NCBI GenBank assembly: GCA_024362935.1
Contig: JANCRA010000012.1
Coordinates: 7,130,001-7,194,000, forward strand
Source: Setophaga petechia
Lineage: Eukaryota; Chordata; Aves; Passeriformes; Parulidae
DNA length: 64,000 nt
Reading direction: 5' to 3'
The first letter of the stretch is position 1. Every line of letters begins with the position of its first letter. A model generated the notes under the pieces. The model did no database searches, was not told the DNA's origin, and saw nothing but the letters and a program-made list of their open reading frames with translations. The position numbers were made by a program, and so were the translations under genes. Positions 34,968-49,626 of this stretch are shown here, one piece after another.

Positions 34968-37900
34968 CTTCTATAATCCTCTTGCAAATTGCTGAGGTCA
35001 GTAGAGTTTTCCTACCTGAGCCCTTTGAGCTGACCTTACGGAAAATATGGGTGCCTTATCTTGATTATGATTTCCTTCAGGGTAGGTGACATGCACTAGT
35101 TAACTGCAGACAGAATGAAACAAGAACCTCCCTCCCATTTATTCAGTACTCTCCTAAGCTTCCTTCCAGTCCTTCTACTGATATTGCCAGTGCCAACGCA
35201 GCTCTTGCTAATTTGTGAGCCCTCGTGGGACTTCTCGCTTTCCCACTGGATATGGATGGCAATCTAGGAGCAGGATCCTTCTGTGTATCCAAAAACAGAA
35301 GACAAGGGACTATAGCTATAGCTCACAGGGGAATTTGGTTTGTTGTTTAACTTTAGTTGTCTGTTTTCCAAGGAGTGCAGATGGCCCAGTTCTGAATAGT
35401 GTACAGACTTGTGTTTCCTCTGTGTTTTTCTTTATAAATTGTCTCTCTGTATATATTTGGGAATGTACCAATATCTATATATATTTCTCTTTTAAATGGT
35501 TTAAAAATCTCACTTTTTAAGGCAATGGCAAACTATAATATTATTAAAAGATACAAGCATGTTGCCTTCTTCTTATATTTAGCCCAAATACGATGAGTGG
35601 AGAGTGATTTAGTAGGGCTGTGAGAATGTAATGAGTGCATTAGCAGGCTTATAAAGTCAGATTGTGAATCAAATCCTGACTCATGCACGAGAAGTTTTGA
35701 CTTGCTGAGTTAGTCTGTTGGATTTCACACAGCCAACAAATTAATGAAGTATATGAATTATTAGCCATTCAGCATCTCCCTTTCCCTTTTTTAGTTAGAA
35801 TGTTGTTTTCATTTCAAGTATGGACAGTTCATATTATGAAACTGTTTTGGTAACTGCATTTTCCTGCCCTTTCTTGGTAAAATTGATGCTGAGGTTTCCA
35901 GATTTGCATCAGCAGGAGTCAATGTCCAGCCTCAAAGGGCCATGGGTGCCCCCTGCACAAAAACAGCATCTCATCCTCCTTCCAAGCTGCTCTTTGCCCA
36001 TCGAGCAGATGCAGCATGGTCAGGATGGCAAAGAGGTTCCCGAGCCAGAGGAGTAACGGGGAGAGCATTTGCACTTTTTTTTGGCATGAAACTCTTGCAA
36101 GCAAGCACACCTACTAGTTTTCTGAATTCCCTCACACCTGGAGCCCTGTGATTTTACAGCTATCAAATTTTCATTTTGGGGGTTAAAAAACCCAAAACAC
36201 TTTAATGAGCAAACGTTTAATTGCTTTAATACAATATTTCCCAACCTGCTGCAATTTCATTTTGGAATCACGTGTTGTTATGAGAAAGCTGTGCTCTGAC
36301 AGTTGTGCCGCATTTTAATAGAGTCCTGGGGCCTAATTCTGCCATGTTTGCATTAAGCAATGCTTTGTTCCAGGAGCAGTTGTATGGCAATTACCAGGTG
36401 TACATTACTGCACACCATGAGTAAGCATGTGATTCAATTAGCTCATGGGAGATTCTCATTGATGTAAAAAGAAATATTGACCGTTCCAAAATCTAATACC
36501 TGAACTTTGGTGGAAGTATATGAAGCCGTTTTCTGTCTGCATACCAAATGTAGTAATTAAACATCAGGAACTCACTGTAAAAATGTAATGGGAAAAGTTG
36601 GCCACAGTTCTGGAAGAATTGTGGTATGAGCTGGAGCCTGTGCCGTTCCCAGGAATGGGAATTTTTCCTTTGACTTGGTGAAGAGCAAGATAAAGATCAG
36701 TGTGCTGAGTTCTGAGGGACCAGTTAAACAACTCATGTTGGTCACATTCTCACGGTAAGCCTATGGACTAAATGTGCAACTACTTCAACAAGTAAATGCC
36801 TCTAAATTAACACCGATAAATTAACTAACCTAATCCTTTGCAGTAAATATTGTCTGTTGGGCGCCATATTTAGCATGTTGGGATCTGAAAAGGTTTGTAA
36901 CAGAAGAGTAGAGTATGCACTCTAATGAGAGAGAGCAAGTCTGTAAGCACACTTTAGTTTTGGGCATCTCAACTGGACACTAATCAGTAGAGACTTTATT
37001 AGCAAAATTCTCCTTTCAAGTCTGTTTACGTACAATGCACTAAGCACCTTTATCAGATTTTCTTTCAGAGGGAGTGGCAAGAATCTCTGATGACAAAATT
37101 CTTGTGTGTTGTGTTTGCAGCTAGCTTGAAGAAGGAGATATGTGCTGTACAGTTTATTCTCATCAAGTGGACAAGAATCCACTCATTGCTAATGGGGTTT
37201 TCTTGATTTTTTTTGTTTTTGGTTGTTCGTCATTGAGTGTTTTAGGTTTTTGTTTGAAAGATATATTGCTGCCCATAAACTTCTCTATTGTTTGTCTCTA
37301 TAAAGTCATAGAACTGAGTTCTCACCTTCCTACTCTGAAAGGGCATCTTCTCATCTGATGATTTTGAAGCTGGAGGCCAGGGGAGCAGGAGATCTTTGTG
37401 TGTGCTCAATTTATCTTCCAATAATTTAGGAGTTAGCTTTATGGATTGTGGAGTGAGGATCTGCCTCCTTCCCTCACTGGGTCCTTTCTCGTTTGCAGAC
37501 TAAACTGGGTTGGTTGCTTGTCTTGCCTTCTCCACTTGACTATTGCAGCCAGCCTTGTAGCATGTGCCATGGTGAGGAAGGGGTGCCTGGAAATGCCAGG
37601 GCAGGATGTGATCCCAGGAAGGGCAGGGACAGCCATTAGGTCTCCAGCATTAGAGTCCCCTTTGCTGCCCAAGTCACACATCCTGAGGGTTACACAGTGT
37701 ATAGTTTTGTTCATTGTCTGAAAAATTTGTGTGACTAGGGAAGTCCATAATCTGTGGTCTCTTTATTCATAAGTACCAGCTCAGTAATTTTATTTAGTTC
37801 TTTAAAAATCTGCAGCACTGTAAATGCCTATAGAAACTATGCCCTTTTGGATGGCATTTTCATTTTGTTATTCAGAGAAATTCAGAGGAAAAGTGTACTC

Positions 37901-38800
37901 CTGTTTAACTATAAAAAATCTGCTCTGGTGATTTACTGCCTGACTTGCAGATATGATTGGATTCACATGCCATGTTGGTATGGGTTTTTTTTGCAGTTTA
38001 TATTACTGAATTTGAATGTAAGGTTGCTGGAATACAACAGACACCAAGTCTACTGTACCTTCTGCACAGTGCAGCTGTCATGCAGAAGATTCATTCCTTG
38101 TGCCACAAAAATGTCTTGGGTGGTTCTTGTTCCTAAATGAGGGAAACATTTCTTATTTCATTACTTTTACCCTCTCCAAAGTGTTGAGTGAGGACTGTGT
38201 CAGGCAGCATTGAAATGTTGAAAAGTGAAGACAATGGAAAGACAAGGATTTGTGCCCCTTCACAGTAGGAATCCCTCTCTGTTAAACAGAAATAGTATTA
38301 ATCTATAAACTCCCTTTTAAAACTTGCATCTATTGAAGCAGGATTGTTTGAACAATATAATAAAGGAAGTTATATAAAGTTTTTAATGGCGTGATACGTA
38401 CCACTTTCAATTATTAATAGAGAACTCTTTCATCAATGTATTTTTCTGTTTTGATGAGTAAGTGTTTTCACCTGAAGATGATGAGTGAAAGCTATGAAGG
38501 TTCTTGCAGAACACGTTGCCCTGGCAGATGAAGCCTGGGGCAGCTTGGGGCAGCTCATCAAGGAGGTGCCCGTCGCTCCTGCAGCACCAGTGGGAGCTGC
38601 TTGGAGGGAAAACACTGCTTGACTTCCCATGCTGCTTCCAAAAATATGGCTGTAAAAGAGCTTGGTTTGTGTTGCTTCAAGTACCAGCTTGATCAGAGAA
38701 GCCTTGCTTACTTCATCAAGATCAGAGGCCAGTACAGAGCAACTCTGAGAAGAAACTCGCACCAGGGTGGACCTGAGGTGCCTCCTCTGGCTTGGGTCCT

Positions 38801-38840
38801 AGCTCCTCACAGTTTAGCTCCTCACAGTTTAGCTCCTCAC
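38801..38840. repeat. 15-bp tandem repeat, 2.7 copies (AGCTCCTCACAGTTT)
   Basis: Two exact copies at 38801-38815 and 38816-38830 are followed by a ten-base partial copy. The open frame crossing it simply repeats SLAPH-type residues and is not evidence of a gene. Confidence 0.85.
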
Positions 38841-41800
38841 CTTGCAGTGAGATTCCTAAGGGGTGGAAAGGTTTTTAGGACCAGAGGAGTAGATTAACAG
38901 AAAAGTGTTTAATAAGGAGATTTATAAACTTTCTGTGTCAGATATGTATATAGGTATTTAAGAACTGAAGTAACCACACATGGGATGTGTTATACATTTA
39001 GAGCCATGTAAGAATTTCCTAGCTGTGGCACCTGGGGCAAAGTAACTGTCTCCTTTGGTCACCACTTATTGTCTTCAATTCAAAATATTAGCCCTCTGGT
39101 TTTTTTTTTCTTTTTGTGCTGCTTTTATAAACCTTTGGGCAGGAGCAACGCATTCTTGGCATTGTTGCACATTTTGGGGGAACACAATTCCTTGCATTCT
39201 TAGCTTTGGGAAGTGATCAGGCAGAAAGGTGTGAGCTAATGTCCAACGATTTATCATTGTTCCACCAGAAAAGGGACACAAGACTTTAAACAATTACTGG
39301 CTGTATAAGCTCAGAAAGTTATTTTACACAGGGTTGTTTAAGCCCAAAATAAGAATAGTGACAGCCTTGCATACTGGAAAGTTGCACTCCTGTTTAAATC
39401 CATAGGCATTATTTACTTGCATGATAATTTTGATAATGCAATAATGGGAAAAAGTTTGTAAAGGAGAGATTTACTTTCAGGAAAAATATTAAAACTGTGA
39501 AAGCTTAATATGTCAAAATGTTGGGTACTTTGTTCAGTCTGGGAGGTCTTTATCTTTGTGTTCATAACAATGGTCTTCTCCAACCTAGGATTTAAGTTTA
39601 TTGATGGGCTGTCTTGGTGAATGAGGAACTTCCTTTCTTGCTGCTGAGAGAAAGAAAACAGCATACTTGACTTTTATTAAATCCAAAATCAGTTTCTTGA
39701 CAACTGATCATATGTTCTCAATTTTTTCACAGCAGAAACCTTGCATTTAAAACCTTGTTTTTATTCTCAGCATACATGGTGTAGTAGAAACTCTCTAATT
39801 TAAATACAATAGTTGTAAAAGGAATATGTCAAGTGCTCTCTCAATTCCACTCTCTTTCAGAAAGCATTGGCAATTCAGATAGGCAGTAAATTGTTTAAAT
39901 TTACTTATAAATTCTCTAAATATTATCTACAAAGTCGTCACGCTTCTAGGTTTTCTTGGACATGTCTCCTTTCTCTTCCCAGCGGTTTTGTCCAGGCAGT
40001 AAGACAGGGCTTTGCCTATATAAAAGCACATTATGTCAGGCCCTTAGTGTGTGAAAATTTTGCCTAAGGAGGTGTTTGATAATTAGACTAATTAAAAGCA
40101 AGCACTAGGGCAGATGTGCTAAGGATATTTATGGAAGTTTATTCTCTGTATAAACAGAAGAGGAGCCACTTAAAAGGCTGAAAGCTTTATTTTGCATCTT
40201 TCAGTCTTGAACCAGAGCACTAAGTAGCACCACTGCTACTGGCTTTAAAGATAACACTGCTGCGAAGACTCGTCTGTTTTTAGGTACACAGTTTTCTGGG
40301 TGACAGTCTTTTGAAGTTTGTGATGGACTACTTTGTACAAACACATGCATGAAGTGTTTCCAGCCCTGGGTCATGATAAAGCCTCTTTAAAAGAAATCAA
40401 GTAGTGTATTTTGTTCTGGTTCACAAAAGTGGTATTGGATAACACAGTGAAAACCTTTGCTGCTTAGTGAATCAGGAGAGCAACAGCAGTCTGGCCCTGA
40501 AGAGAGGAGAGTTGGATGTACAGAGCCTCGAGAAGGGGAAGTCCCAGGGCCTTTGGGTTTATATTCTGAAAGAAATAAAGTGCATTTTCTTTTAGACACA
40601 AGAGCATTCTAATTCTGACTTCCTTCAATTGGGAGCCGTGGGCAGAGCCAGGAACTGGCTCTGAGGCAAAGTGGGGTGAGGGGGTGAGACCTGGAGGACT
40701 GGGAGGGAAAGGAGGAGGCTGCCCGCTGTGGGAAGCTGCTGGAGTTGGACACTTTCACTTAAACTGAAAAGTTTTCCTTTCCTGACTGGTCCAGAAAGTC
40801 CTCCCAGCCCTGCTGAGTGAGAAATACCTGTTGTTCCTGATCTGGCAAAATATCTGTCTCTCAAGGCGTAAAGATTCCTGTTTACAGCTTTGCTAAGAGA
40901 GGGAATATGTGAAAGGGGGGAGTGGGAGGGGAAGAATACATGCTGTGTATTGGGGAACTTGTGTTTCCCAGCACGTGAAGGACACAGGAATTAAACTCCC
41001 TCCTTGAAAGATGTGACTCTCATTCATTGTCGGTGTTTGTCCTCAGTCCATATGTATGTATATATATTTACCTATGCGTGCCTATGCCCATGTAATGCAT
41101 GGTCATATATTGGGATTTTTTTGTTCTTTAAAGAGAGTATATTGCTTGTATTGTTATATAATTAGCAGCATTTGAAATAAATGGAAAATAGTGAACAAAG
41201 TTCCTGTGAGTTAAAAAAACTCAATACTGAAAACCCCCCAGCAAACTAAAAATCCAATTGCAATACATGAAAAATTATTGTATTCAGTCTCTGCAGATGG
41301 AAATGCTTCAACTTCAGGCTGAATGTGGAACTTCCTTAAAATGAAGGATTTGGAGAGAAATAAAAAATCCCAAGTCCAGAACCATTCCATTTCAGAAGTT
41401 TGAGCTTTCATGTTCTAAGAAAGGGAAAGCATTTGTCTTTTTTCAAAATACATACATGTATTGGTTTACAGTCAGAAGAGTAGTGTAAACCTCATCAGAA
41501 CCACTGGGATTATTTCCTGTTGGCATCTGTGAGAATAGTATTTGTCTTGGGATCCTAATGTTTTAGCTCCTACCAAAACTCAAATCCACAGGTGAAACAT
41601 GCTGATATTTTCCTGTGAAAGTGTGAATTCACAAGGGAAAAATTGAATGCGTGGAATGGTATCATTAAAGTTGAAAGCTAGAGGAAATTGTGCAAAGTCC
41701 CAAAACACAGACACTTAGGCTGGGATCTGCTGCCATTATAGCAAATGCCAAAACTCCTATTGTTTTCCTTAGGAACTGGATTAAGACTTTTATTGATATC

Positions 41801-44800
41801 ATGCCAGTTTGAATTCCTTCTCTTATTTTTGATCTTGACAATCACTTTTTCCATTGCAGTTTCATTAAAGACTTACAACACAGCATAATAAAACTCGGTG
41901 AAAAAAATAACTTAATGCACCTTAATTATTATGCAGATGGATACAAATTAAAATGCATTCACATAATTGCAATTCTATCTTTGCAGCAAACAATAGAATC
42001 TAAACTTCATTCTTTTTGCTTGCTAATCAATTTTCAGTTCATTGTCCCTTTTTTTCCAGAGGTTTCTAGAGTATCAAAGTAATTGAAAATAATTGGTCTT
42101 TCAGTTGTTTTACAGTTAGTACTTGAATAATTAAAAATTAAGCAGATTATGCATGTTGTATTTTAATAGAACAATTAATTCAGTGGCATTATTCAGTGGC
42201 CTCTGTCGAGCATGCCTGGCAGTGCTCAGCCCCAAACCGATGGAGACCAGTCCAGAACACAGAACTGGCCTCTCCATTTTGGCAGCCACTGAAATTGCTA
42301 TTATGGGCTCTCCACAAGAAAACAAAAATAAAAGGGCTGAAGTATCCTTTTTTAACCCAGGAGAAGCTGCTGCAGCAGAGATTTTTGGGAGCAGGGGCAG
42401 CGAGAGACTCCGGGTGTCAGAGGGTGCTGGGTCAGCTACATCTCATCTTCATTCGCTTTGGCATTTTTTCTAAGACTGTGATGGAGGAGTCTATTTGGGG
42501 ATCATATGTAGATCTGAATAAATAGTTCTTAGTCAGTGTCAACATAATAAATTCTGTCACAGTTGATCTCTGTATGGCCATCTTCCAAATTATGTATTTA
42601 TGTAATTCTGAAAAATTGTAAACTTGGTTTTAAGGTGTATTGGCTCAGAATTTGCATGTAGAAATAAATGGAGATACTGTAGACTGTCAGTGTGCAAGTT
42701 TGCTGTCTTTTGGGCTGATCATGGTTTATTTTTGATTATATGATTTTGATATGAATTTAAAGATGTGACAGCAAAGATACAGTTTGAAGAAATTGATATA
42801 TTGCATCTAAAATGTTTGAAGTGAAGAACCAAAGTGTTTTATGCCCTTTTGGCTTTGAGTCTCCACAGTGTGATCCTTTGCCTCCAGCCTTTGCATAGGA
42901 CAGCTCTAGGAGCATTGCTGTAATGTTTTAGCACTTCATACAGCAAATATTACAGACAATTAAAGACAGCTTGAAAAATGCTTTTATTTTTCAGATATGA
43001 AAAAGCTGTAGTGAACAGACCAGCCTCTTCTCTACAATATGCAATACGATTTTTCATATTACACCAAGTAATAGGACCTGACACAAACAAGGGGATTCTG
43101 CAAGCTGCATTTATTCTGGAACATTTCTATCACTTACCTGTGTGAGCAGGGTGTTCAGGTAGTGCAGACAGACGCTGAGGAAACAGTGGTGTGGTAAGAG
43201 GCATCGTTCCCTCTTCAAACATTGTTTTCTTTTCTCTACACATGGACAACAAGTGTTAGATGCAGAGTTCTAAGTCAGTCACAGCAGCCTATGAAGCCCA
43301 GGCTCAGGCCAAGGCCTTTGCTGGTTACTGAAGAAGACATTTATGGCCTCCAAAATTTTTCACTGTCCTTGTGACAGGACAGGTTTTTAATAGGGATAAT
43401 GGGGAGCTATGGAATCTGTTGCATTCGCTCAGTGCTCTGTGGTGGCTCTTAGGGAGCTGGAGCATGTTTCTGTGTTTTCCCTTTGTGGCTGGATCAGGAA
43501 AAGAAGCGTAAGTTAGATAAACTCAGTTTATGGGAATGTTAGAAACATGTCCCTAGGTTTTTCCCCTTCTTTTCATACATTTCATCCTACATACATTTCA
43601 AAAGGAATGGGTATTGCCAAAAGGAATGAGCAGCATGCAGGGACAATGAAACCTGAATTTGGCAGCCTGGAGCCTGCCAAGGGCTGGGAACCAGGGGGTG
43701 CAGCCTTCACAGGGCGCCAGACCGAGTAGGCTAGACCACATGCAAATCTTGATTTGAACTGTAAAGGCAATTTTGGGATGGGTCTTGCTGGGATGGGTGT
43801 TCCAGATCATTCTCATATGCCCAGGGCAGATGTATTACTGTTTGAGCATTTGGTTGAGACTCAGAGAGCTGTTAGTTTTGCTGCTGGAGCCAGGGATGCC
43901 AAGTTCTCTCTTCAGTAATAGTGTAAGCCTCAGCAAAATCAGTGGAGTTATGTCAGGTCTGCGTCTTTGGGGGTGAGGACAGTGTTTTACTTCTGGGCAG
44001 ACTTCAAATACACAGATAAAAAGGGACAGGTTTCTTTTGTCTTGCGACAAAAGAGCCAGCTCTTCTCTGAACAGATTTGAGTGGCCTGAGTGTATCATGC
44101 ATAGTGCATGAAGCATGGGATGAAGCTGCTCAGCTGGAGTTCTGCTGCTCCCCTGCTTTGCCACAGCCCTGTACACTTGCTCACAGCTGGGTGGGCTTGT
44201 CTGGAAATGTGCACTGAACCTATGTGGTTTTATTCTTCAGCTGTCTTCTAACACTCCACCCAAGCATTGCTAATAAAATTGTCTTTTCTATGGAGATCTA
44301 ATATCATATGAGCTCTGCTTTTGAGCAAATTTACATTATTTTATGGCATGTGGTGACGAGTCTGAAGTTGCAAAGCACTCGGGTGACTTCTGTGCCAAGG
44401 GCTGGAGGGTCAGCTCCTGATGGATACCCCTTTACACATACACAAAAATCTGTCAGTTCTGACTGCAGCAGGTCTGTGGGCTGTGCAAAGGGATTTCAGT
44501 AGGTGTGATCCCTCATGGTGCAGCTGCAAGGACATCAGCAGAGCCACCCACTGCTGAGATTTTCTGCTTTTTCCTTTCAAAGGAGAAACACGTAGTTTCT
44601 ATGGCTAGTTTGGAGTGTTACCTGCCTAAAAAAAATCCCTTGATCCTTACACTGTCTGAGAGGCCTCTCAGGTGGGTGAACACAAGCTTAGTAGAACACA
44701 AGAGCTCAAATAGTAGTCAGGTGGTTGTTTGGATAGTAATACTTTTTTATCATTTTCTTCACAAAAGGCTTAGTGAAGGTGTGGATTACTTGCTAACAGC

Positions 44801-45474
44801 TGAAGTCAAGAAGTGATAGGCAAATCCTTTCCCTCTATTTACACAATATAACGCCAGAAAGCAAGAAATTTTTTTGAAATAGTCTCTGTAAGCACTGTAA
44901 AAACAAATGTCTCCACCCTTCACAAATAAAGGCTTTACTGGAGAGACCATTTACCATGTATAGAGCAGAGAAAAGGAAATAAAGCTGGTAAAAGTATCCT
45001 GTTCATGATGGAAGTGAGAATCCTAGATGTTCTTCTGTCCATGTTTGCAAACACATCTCTGCTGACTCCATGAGCTCCACAGAGCTGAGCACAGAGGAGG
45101 AAGAGAAAAGCTTTGGGGGAACAGTCAGAACATCAACCACTTCCCAAACCAGTGCATTGTAAAAGCAGGTTTGGGTAGAGAGTAATGCCTTTTGGCTCTT
45201 CCATACATGGACTGCTGATGGGGCACTCAGTTTCTGAGGGCTGATGTTTGCCTAAAGCTCACTCCTGCCCTGAAGATTCCTGTTCCTGTGCTGGTTAGTC
45301 ACTGGTCTTATATTTTGTACATGTTAGCTGCTGCTCCCCAAGCAACTGGAGGTGAACCACAAACAGGTTGCAACAAGACCCTGAAAGGTTAGAATGCAGC
45401 AAGTGGGATTTTCAGCATGTTAAAAAAAAAATCCTGTAAACCTTTCATCCCCGAAGTTTTAATGGACATTTTTA

Positions 45475-45500
45475 GTGTGTATGTGTGTGTGTGTATGTAT
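45475..45500. repeat. GT/AT-interrupted dinucleotide microsatellite
   Basis: Alternating GT units interrupted by AT over about 26 bases. A typical intronic microsatellite, potentially polymorphic. Confidence 0.8.
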
Positions 45501-48500
45501 CTTTCTAGGAATAAAAAACTATTTGAGGAGATCTAGAAGTATAAATTAGCTATAAATTGAATTAGGAAGGCACTCCCAATTCAAGAGGGAGAATGAGACT
45601 CCTCTCCAGCATTTCTGAAGTTGTTGTGTAGTAGGATACAAAACCTTGTATTGTTTTTTCCAGTTGTCTATTTTAATTTTTTTCAATATGGCTACTCTTC
45701 TGTCTACCTTTCACTCTTCAGAGGGGGCTTGGCATGAACTGGGAGGTATCTCACATCTCAGCAAACCTTTGAGTGTCTGAGCCCTACATCATCTGCATTT
45801 GCACACCAAACAAAAATCCCAGAAAAGAGTATTTTTCTCTCTGTGTTCATGCAGAGTTAAGGATTACTTAGTTGTCATCCTTGCACTGAGAAAGATCTGT
45901 GGAGGCCTCAGCTGCAGAGTATGCAGCTGTTTGAAGGCTCTCAAACCTCTGTTTCTGAAACTGTGATCTCCAAAGAAGCACTGAGATCCCCTTTGGTGCA
46001 CTTTGGAAGCTGCATGGTGCTTTCAATTTAACACATGCTGTTCAGGTGGCATTTTGGTGCTCAGCCTGGTGGCCCAAAAAGCAGAGCCACTGCTTTTGCA
46101 AACCTTTCCCAGTGGGGGCTCCAGGAGGTGTTAGTGGAGGTGAGCCCGTGGGTGGGCAGCCCTGGGCATGGTGTGGAGCAGGGAGGGGATGGATGGGATG
46201 GGCAGTGGGGTGGGATCTGCAGCTGCAGTGGCTCTATGCCCTGCCTGGGAGCACCTGTACATGGGGCACGTCAGCAAAGTTCACTGCTGCAGTGTAAAGG
46301 AGCTGAGCAGCCCAGGCAGGGAGTGTTGGAGAGAGTGGCAATGGAGGAGTGCTGTGAAACTCCTAATAATTAACTGCCTACTGTGGACTAGATGAAAAAT
46401 CTGCCAGAGTTTTCTCTTTTTAAATCCTTTTTTACATGCTGTAATAATGGTAGAATTTTGATGATCTGCCAAATAAGCTGGGGTGGCAAATTAAATGACC
46501 TTTATACAGGAAAGGGTGTTACATTGCTGTTCCCATCTTCAGTTGAAATACGTCCAGTGCATTTCTCTATTGTTTAAATTGCTTAATTGTTATGTTCTAT
46601 GAAGGCATTATTTTGCTTATTATTCTTTAACTCGTAAGGCATACTTTATTTGGGGCCAGAAGGTCAGCTCGTGAATATATTTTAGTTTTTAGATAAATAA
46701 TTTTGCTTTTAAGAAATCTTTCAATGCATATTCTCTGTGTCCTGTAAAATAAGTCTGCATTGAATAAAGTGAGGAATAAGAAACATAGGCTAATAGTAAA
46801 ATTGGTCAGGAGCAGGGTGCCACTGGCTTGCCTGGTGGTACTGGATCTGCAGCATGTCACCCTTTGCAGAAGCAGCTTCTCCAGGAGCTTGCTTGGTTTC
46901 TCCTGGCAAAGGTTGTCTCTTGTGCAAGGAGGGGGCACTGCCCTGGGTGCCAGGCCTTGAAAGGCTGCAGACCCCTGAGCTAACCAGCGTTGGTCTAGTG
47001 GAGACAGGTCGTGTGCTTCTCACAGCATATTTTAAAATATTGCTAAAACCTTCTAAATGCTAGTCTATACAAGTTAATCAGCTGAATTTTATCCCTCCTC
47101 AGTGCCCTGGGAAGGTGTGCTCTGGGTCTGAGCTTTACCTGAGCTCGGCTGTTTGCTCTGCTTCAGAGAAATGCAGCAATAACAGATGATGGACATTCTT
47201 TCTCACAAACGTATTCTTTTTTCCATACTCCTCCTTGAATGAGCTTGTGCCAGAATTTGCTGAGCTGTTAGGAAGGTGCCGGAAGCTGGTAATTTGCTCT
47301 CCTCTCACAAAAACGACCAATTTTTTGTGTATTTCTTACAATCTAAAAGCATATATAATTAAGAAATTTAGTTGGTTTACAAATAGGTCATGTACCATCT
47401 AATAAATTGCAATTGTTGACAGTTATGGAGGCTTTTTCTCCCAAACACTGTTTGTGAAAGGCAACTGGCAAAGGCAAGGAGACAAAAACTGCTGTAGGCT
47501 CCTATTCTGGGCAGGGCTCAGCCTCTCCAGCTTCTCCTCCTCTTTCTCTCCCCAGCAATCTTTTGAAGCTCTCTTTGAGTATTTTCATGTATGTACATGT
47601 GCTACACTTCAAATGGTGCAGTAGTTGATTTTCTTGTACTGAGAGCTGTGGGTTGTTAATTGCTAGGCTGGTATTAATGGGTTTCATCCAAATTCTGGCT
47701 TTCCCCAGAGCACGTTGGTGATTTCAGCTGCCATGCGGGCTAGGTGGGGTGTCCCAGCCAGGCACAAAGTGTCCTGCCAGACCTCCTGTGGAGCTACCAC
47801 CTTCACTAGGTCAGTGTGGAGCACTCTGGCTGTCCACAGACATTTGTGTCAGCCCCAAATCAGCCTCTGGAGCAGCTGTAGGTGCATGTATGGTCTTGCT
47901 CTTTGTGGGAGAGCAGCAGTATGTCAAGCACCAGAGCTGCTGCAGGGAACAAAGGGTCAGGGTACAGTCTCTCCTTGAAGCAGCCAGTAAATTTACCATC
48001 AGGTTTTTCTTATTTCAGTTTGCTGCGCATTGCATCTCATTCTTGTACCAGAATTATTTACTCCAGTTAGAGGCAGCTGATCTGAACTAAAAAAGTCTTG
48101 CTGGAGGCAAAATGCATATTCTGTCTTCATTACCCACACCAGACTGGTGAGAAAAAAACAAAGGTGGGGAGAAAGGAGAACCAGATCAGGGAAAGAGCTG
48201 AAAGCAGAAGCCTGGTCTGTGTTCACTTTTTTGCCCATGATCTGGTGTGCTCAGAGGTGTGGTTAGCTGGATTCAGGAGAAGGAAAATAAGGGTCAGTCA
48301 ACGAATGACCTCAACCTGATCTTCTCAAAAACTGGCAGTATTGGGTTGTGAAGTTGGGGCTCAGAACTATTGGTAAGGAGGCAAAACCAGGACCAAGCAG
48401 AATGGAAGCTGCATCCTGTGGGGATCTTCAAGGAACAATAGCATCTTTCATACTTCATACTTCATGTCATAAAACAGATGAATCAACTCACCTGAGGCAG

Positions 48501-49596
48501 GAGAAGTCAGGAGCAGCTGACATCAACCACAGGAGCCGAGCTGCTCATTCTTTCGGAGTTAGCGCATTTCCCAACCGACCCGGTCTGCGCTCTGGAGGCC
48601 GAGCCCTCCTTCCCTGCCAATATGAGCTGGGCCAGATGTTTCAAACACTACTGTTCTTGTGTCAGGCAGCTCACCACTCCCACAGAGGCCACCATGCAGG
48701 AGCATGGTGAGAAGCCCAGCAGGACACTGGCACTGCCAGACCTAACATTGGGCAAAGGTGTTGTGTGGCCTTGGTGGTATCCCCACCTGTGTGCTTATCC
48801 TGCAGCACTCAGGGTGTTGAGAACAGTCCTGCCATGGGTGGTAGGGGACAGCCCTGCTCTCCCTCATGATGGGAAGCTGGAGATCAATGTGCAGGGCTTG
48901 GCTTTTTGGATGGTTCATGTGCAGTTCCACAATTGTGTCTGAGAGACCACTTTCTTTGCACCCAAAATTACTAAAGTTGGAATTTTAGTGCAAAAGGTCC
49001 CAGAGTGACCAAACTGGGATTTAATTTACCCATGGAAAAACCCCTTGTAGCAAAATCCCACCCCTTCTTGCATGGCATGTGTTAGTGTTTCAAACACCAA
49101 TAAGAGCCAGAGGGAAGCTAAATGAAACTCATTTATTTTTTTTTCTTTTGCCAGAACACTCAACCTGGTGCGAAAGACTCCTATTAGCAGGATTATACTC
49201 TTGTCAGATGGGAGCTGGAGATAGTTGTCCCAGATGTGCATGTCTGGTTTGAAGGCCTGATTATCTTGTTCATGTCATTTCTTGGCCTCTTATCAAAGGA
49301 ACTCTCACGCACATCACCTTTCAGCTCCTCACTCTCAGCTCTGCAAGGAGGAGGGGTACACTTAAACCATTTCCAGCTAGTAAGCTGGTGTTTGTAAATT
49401 TTTTTTCCTCTGGGGCAATAGTGTCAAGAGGAACAGGCTCCTGAGTATGTTAGGTGGAGAGAAGACGGAAGAAAGTTTCTCATGGTTGAGGGCAATAGAT
49501 GAGGACAGAGCTGCTGTGCTGCAGCAGGAGGATTACAGCCCGGTGCATTTGCCAAGCATGAGGTACCTGTTGGATGGAGCCTTCTGGATGACTAGG

Positions 49597-49626
49597 ATTT
49601 GATTTAAAATAATTTGATTTAAAATA
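49597..49626. repeat. 15-bp perfect tandem duplication (ATTTGATTTAAAATA)
   Basis: Two exact adjacent copies at 49597-49611 and 49612-49626. Simple slippage duplication. Confidence 0.8.

Larger units (their letters stand above)
30601..36199. other. Intronic stretch, mostly featureless
   Basis: Contains the small triplicated repeat at 34899-34967 and a possible ancient retroposon fragment at 32130-32300. Otherwise only short ORFs without domains. Weak CpG enrichment continues to about 30850. Confidence 0.5.

Noticed and set aside
40015..40025. TATATAAAAG as a core promoter
   Set aside because: It is a good TATA match but has no GC or CCAAT context, no CpG enrichment and no downstream ORF or donor. 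AT-rich introns contain many such matches.
42153..42525. Two overlapping frames of 106 and 109 codons considered as an exon
   Set aside because: Different frames of the same DNA are both open, without conserved residues or paired splice sites.
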